DNA of 64,000 nt from Flagellimonas aurea (GTDB taxonomy: Bacteria > Bacteroidota > Bacteroidia > Flavobacteriales > Flavobacteriaceae). This document shows positions 60,908 through 64,000 of the stretch, one piece after another (the first letter of the stretch is position 1; the number at the start of each line of letters is the position of its first letter). The position numbers were made by a program, and so were the translations under genes. The notes under the pieces are model-generated. The model searched no databases. It was not told the DNA's origin and saw only the letters and a program-made list of their open reading frames with translations. The DNA lies in the NCBI RefSeq assembly GCF_017313785.1, contig NZ_JAFLNL010000003.1, forward strand, positions 186,001 to 250,000, read 5' to 3'.

Positions 60908-62305
60908 TTATCCTTTGATTTTTTTCACAGGAACCGTTCCGTATTTATCGATAAGATAAACAAGGCTGGCCATGGTAGCGGCACCAAGTTCCAATTCGCG
61001 CTTGTTCACGTGCTCAAAAGTATCATTTTCCGCATGGTGATGATCAAAATAGCGTTGGCTATCAGGTCTAAGTCCGGCCAATACCATTCCTTCCTCCTTT
61101 AATGGCCCTATGTCGGCACCACTGCCGCCTTCATAAAACATATGAATCAAATACGGCTCGAACAAGTCTCGCCATCCTTGGATTTGCTTTAGGTTTTCTT
61201 CGGAAGCATCTATGGAAAAACCTCTCGGAGTAAACCCTCCTGAATCACTTTCTAAAGCAAAGATGTGATCTTCCCCTTTATTTCGAGCCACCTCGGCATA
61301 CTTATTTCCGCCTCGCATACCATTTTCCTCGTTCATGAACAGCACCACGCGCAAAGTACGTTTTGGTTTATAGCCTGTTTCTTTTAACAGTCTTAGAACA
61401 TCCATGCTTTGAACACAGCCTGCACCATCATCGTGCGAACCGTCACCCAAATCCCATGAATCTAAGTGACCTCCTACAACCATAATCTCTTTGGGATATT
61501 CACTGCCTGTAATTTCTCCGATAACATTGTACGACTGTACATCTTCAAGCTGCTTACAGTTTTGTTTAAAGTAAAACTTGGCATTCGGATTCAACTTAAT
61601 GGTCGCACTCAACAAGTCTGCACCATTGGTACTGATTGCCGCCGCCGGTATACGCTTATCTACCGGAGTATCACCATATCCCATGGAGCCGGTGTGCGGA
61701 TAATCGTCCAAACGAAGATTCATGGAGCGAACAATTACACCAAGGGCACCATATTTTCCAGCCTCAGCCGCACCTGAATAACGTTGGTCCACACATCCTG
61801 AATAGGCAGAAAAAGTGTTGATCATGGTAGGATCCATTGGGCGATTGTAGAAAACTATTTTTCCTGCGATTTTGTCTCTTCCAAGTTTCTCAAGGTCTTC
61901 AATTCCTTTTACCTCGATTACACTAGCTTTTAATCCCCCGGAGGGTGTTGCCACAGAACCTCCAAGTGCGCAAATGGGCACATTGGTGGTTAATCCTGGC
62001 TTGTTTTCGATATATGCAAACTCAGGAACTCCCCTGACCCATTTAGGAACCATTACCGGCTGTAACCAAACCTTGTCCAGCCCCAGAGAGTCCAATTGAG
62101 CCTTTGTATAGTCGACCGCCTGCTGCGCCTGCACGGACCCGGAAAGCCGCCCACCAATTTGATTGGACAAATAGTTGAGCCAATCGTAGGCCTTACCATT
62201 GGTCAATGCTTCATCATAAATTGCTTTTAATTGCTTTTCGTCTTCAGTTTGAGAAAAAAAGGGTGTGCTGACCAACAAAAAGGCCAAAATCAGAACAGTT
62301 CTCAT
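60908..62305 (-). CDS. Exported M28-family aminopeptidase
   Basis: 465 residues. Signal peptide 1-19 (MRTVLILAFLLVSTPFFSQ). A PA domain is inserted near 130-240. M28 metal-ligand motifs: VVGGHLDSWDLGDGSHDDGAG near 283 (His, Asp, bridging Asp), LFMNEENGMRG near 335 (general-base Glu and metal Glu), ALESDSGG near 365 (Asp), and DHHHAENDTFEHVN near 433 (His). It releases N-terminal residues outside the cytoplasm. Its start overlaps the PPK2 stop by 4 bases, so they are translationally coupled. Confidence 0.92.
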   Translation of the reverse strand: MRTVLILAFLLVSTPFFSQTEDEKQLKAIYDEALTNGKAYDWLNYLSNQIGGRLSGSVQAQQAVDYTKAQLDSLGLDKVWLQPVMVPKWVRGVPEFAYIENKPGLTTNVPICALGGSVATPSGGLKASVIEVKGIEDLEKLGRDKIAGKIVFYNRPMDPTMINTFSAYSGCVDQRYSGAAEAGKYGALGVIVRSMNLRLDDYPHTGSMGYGDTPVDKRIPAAAISTNGADLLSATIKLNPNAKFYFKQNCKQLEDVQSYNVIGEITGSEYPKEIMVVGGHLDSWDLGDGSHDDGAGCVQSMDVLRLLKETGYKPKRTLRVVLFMNEENGMRGGNKYAEVARNKGEDHIFALESDSGGFTPRGFSIDASEENLKQIQGWRDLFEPYLIHMFYEGGSGADIGPLKEEGMVLAGLRPDSQRYFDHHHAENDTFEHVNKRELELGAATMASLVYLIDKYGTVPVKKIKG

Positions 62306-63186
62306 GTAGTTTCTTTTTCCAGTTCTTGTTTAAAGGTTTCTAAATTAGCCTTTATTTCATCGTCCAGCTCAGGTTCCTCTATATCTTTGTACTTTTTTAA
62401 CGCTTCCATCATTATGGAGGCCACAATTAAACGAGCTGCATTTTTATTGTCCGCAGGAATTACGAACCATGGCGCATGTTCCTTTGAAGTTTTGTTCAGG
62501 GCTTCCTCATAGCAAGCCTGATATTTATCCCAAAGTTTTCGTTCCTCAAGGTCACCTGGTGAAAATTTCCAATTCTTTTGTTTTAATTCGATTCTTCGTA
62601 AAAGACGCTGTCGTTGTTCTTCTTTGGATAAGTGAAGGAAAAATTTAAATATAATGGTGCCATTCTCAGAGATATGCTTTTCAAAATTATTGATTTGATT
62701 GTAACGTTTTTCCCAAAACTCATCATCAATATCCTCTACCGAATCAATCTTTGGAATGTTCTCGCCCAAAATATATTCAGGATGCACCTTGGTGACCAAA
62801 ACATTCTCATAGTGTGTTCGGTTAAATACGGAGAATTTTCCTCTTTCGGGCAAAGCAATGTAGTGTCGCCAAAGATAATCGTGCTTTTTCTCTTTAGTTG
62901 ATGGCACTTTGAAGCTATGCACTACCACTCCCCTAACATTAAAATCTTTGAACACTTCCCTAATCAAGCTATCCTTGCCCGCAGTATCCATTCCCTGCAA
63001 GCAGACGAGGACCCCATATTTTCCATGGGCATAGAGTGTATCTTGAAAATCCCCAAGGTCTTTTCTGATATTTTTCAACTCCTTTTTAAGCTTCTTCTCG
63101 GATTCGTTAAAGTCCTCGTAGGTATCTATTTCGGACAACTTTTCTGTGCCGGTCACTCTATAATCCTCTGTATTGATTTCTTTCAT
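62302..63186 (-). CDS. Polyphosphate kinase 2 (PPK2) family protein
   Basis: 294 residues. P-loop VCLQGMDTAGKDSLIREVFK near 59, followed by VRGVVVHSFKVPSTKEKKHDYLWRHYIALPERGKFSVFNRTHYENVLVTKVHPE and the late WKFSPGDLEERKLWDKY segment are PPK2 signatures. It transfers phosphate between polyphosphate and nucleotides. The subclass (GDP, ADP or AMP) is not clear from motifs alone. Coupled to the M28 gene downstream. Confidence 0.9.
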   Translation of the reverse strand: MKEINTEDYRVTGTEKLSEIDTYEDFNESEKKLKKELKNIRKDLGDFQDTLYAHGKYGVLVCLQGMDTAGKDSLIREVFKDFNVRGVVVHSFKVPSTKEKKHDYLWRHYIALPERGKFSVFNRTHYENVLVTKVHPEYILGENIPKIDSVEDIDDEFWEKRYNQINNFEKHISENGTIIFKFFLHLSKEEQRQRLLRRIELKQKNWKFSPGDLEERKLWDKYQACYEEALNKTSKEHAPWFVIPADNKNAARLIVASIMMEALKKYKDIEEPELDDEIKANLETFKQELEKETT

Positions 63187-63369
63187 AGGATTGAATATAA
63201 TTCATTTTGACTACTCATTCAACCCATGCATATCTTAAAGATGTAATTCATCGATACTTTTACCTCTTATACCTTAAGATGGTTATTTAATCGATCTATT
63301 TGCCCTTCAAAACCATGAAAATGTAACTTTATGGAAATCAATACGCAAAGTCCCAAATCCTAAAGCGTT

Positions 63370-64000
63370 ATGAAAAACAATAAGATTATCCTACTTGTAG
63401 TCCTTGTCATCGGCTTGCTTATTCTATGGCTTATGGCCTCCTTTACCATCCCTGCAAATGCTTGTGAATATGCAAGTTCCAACATAGAATACATTAAAAA
63501 CAAGATTGAGGATGCGGTGATGGCCGACGATTTAAACATGGCCAAATATCATGCTTACAAAGCCCTGAACGGCATTGAAAAAACCAAGGACAATTTTTTG
63601 GACTGCGGTTGCGGGGGAGCTATAGAAAGTCTGGAATTGACGCAAGATTATTTAAAAACAGCTACTAAAGCTAATGTCCTGGCCAAATCGAAATTGGTTT
63701 TGCACAAAGCCTTGGAACGCACTATTATTGGCATCAATGTCCTTAAAGAGTTCGAACAGGAAACATCCAGCGATTACGGAAGCAATGTATTGGTCATGAA
63801 CACTACAGATGTACTTGATTTTAACCATGGTATGATGCTCACCCAAGGTGCATCCATAAAAAAACAAGTTCACCAGTGCTTATTGAGTTTTCAATCTTCC
63901 TTGGACAAAGTAGTTTCTGATGTGGATTGTAAAGATGCACGTAGGTTCGTTACCAACATTTATGAAGAAGCACGGCTGACGTTGTTGAACACCAATTTAT
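63370..64000 (+). CDS. Exported protein of unknown function, partial at the right edge
   Basis: It opens at ATG 63370 and stays open to the window end (210 codons, no stop). The signal peptide or anchor is at residues 1-31 (KIILLVVLVIGLLILWLMASFTIPANA). The mature part is helical with a cysteine group, ACEYASS near 31 and DCGCGG near 78. A coiled, repeat-like helix pattern follows (SLELTQDYLKTATKANVLAKSKLVLHKALERTI). Family not recognised. Confidence 0.65.
   Translation, partial: MKNNKIILLVVLVIGLLILWLMASFTIPANACEYASSNIEYIKNKIEDAVMADDLNMAKYHAYKALNGIEKTKDNFLDCGCGGAIESLELTQDYLKTATKANVLAKSKLVLHKALERTIIGINVLKEFEQETSSDYGSNVLVMNTTDVLDFNHGMMLTQGASIKKQVHQCLLSFQSSLDKVVSDVDCKDARRFVTNIYEEARLTLLNTNL

Overview
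The window looks like the chromosome of a marine-type member of the Flavobacteriaceae (Bacteroidota). The evidence is the AT-rich sequence, promoter -7 boxes of the TAnnTTTG type, few Shine-Dalgarno sites, and family-typical genes: gldF/gldG gliding genes, the PUR/DUF3276 protein, a long NusB, a cyclophilin-FKBP fusion and DUF1573. No rRNA, tRNA or CRISPR array was seen. The genus cannot be fixed from the sequence alone.

Layout. 1-4.6 kb: a pRiA4b ORF-3-like protein, a nucleoid-associated protein, a kinase-like unknown and an ABC-2 exporter pair. 4.6-20 kb: housekeeping genes (uvrB, hsp20, sucC, lysA, guaB, HMG-CoA lyase, LysE-type exporter, pyrD, pepT). 20-24 kb: a GT-C glycosyltransferase, then two neighbouring exported-protein genes that each carry one apparent frameshift. 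24-36.5 kb: a Gfo/Idh/MocA oxidoreductase, the nusB-DUF1573-yajC operon, a half-size ABC exporter, redox and stress proteins (peroxiredoxin, cold-shock protein, YfiT-like), and two tandem 27-28-residue membrane microproteins that are probable paralogues. 34-40.5 kb: an acetate-use cluster (DUF294/CBS/cNMP regulator, DEDDh exonuclease, acs, Na+/acetate symporter, DUF4212). 40.6-49.4 kb: purC, phoH, the SAM hydrolase-ABM-gldF-gldG chain, dnaN, a REP-like repeat, DUF4870 and mnmE.

49.4-58.7 kb is an integrated element of about 9.3 kb. Its left boundary is the last 15 bases of mnmE, and a near-identical 15-mer (14/15) lies at 58718-58732. Clusters of TTTACACCTC-like sites, probably integrase arm sites, lie at both ends. 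It carries a tyrosine recombinase, an excisionase-like HTH protein, a primase-helicase, a Toprim primase, ssb, a ParDE pair and an XRE/DUF6922-AbiEii toxin-antitoxin pair. Its bfmA/btgA-type mobilization gene and its radC/JAB gene are both broken and no relaxase is visible, so it appears to be an ageing element held by its toxin-antitoxin systems. It also holds several unexplained non-coding structures: iteron-like repeats, a long-range stem region and operator palindromes.

58.7-64 kb returns to host genes: TspO-like, DUF3291, PepSY, M28 peptidase, PPK2, and an exported protein running off the right edge.
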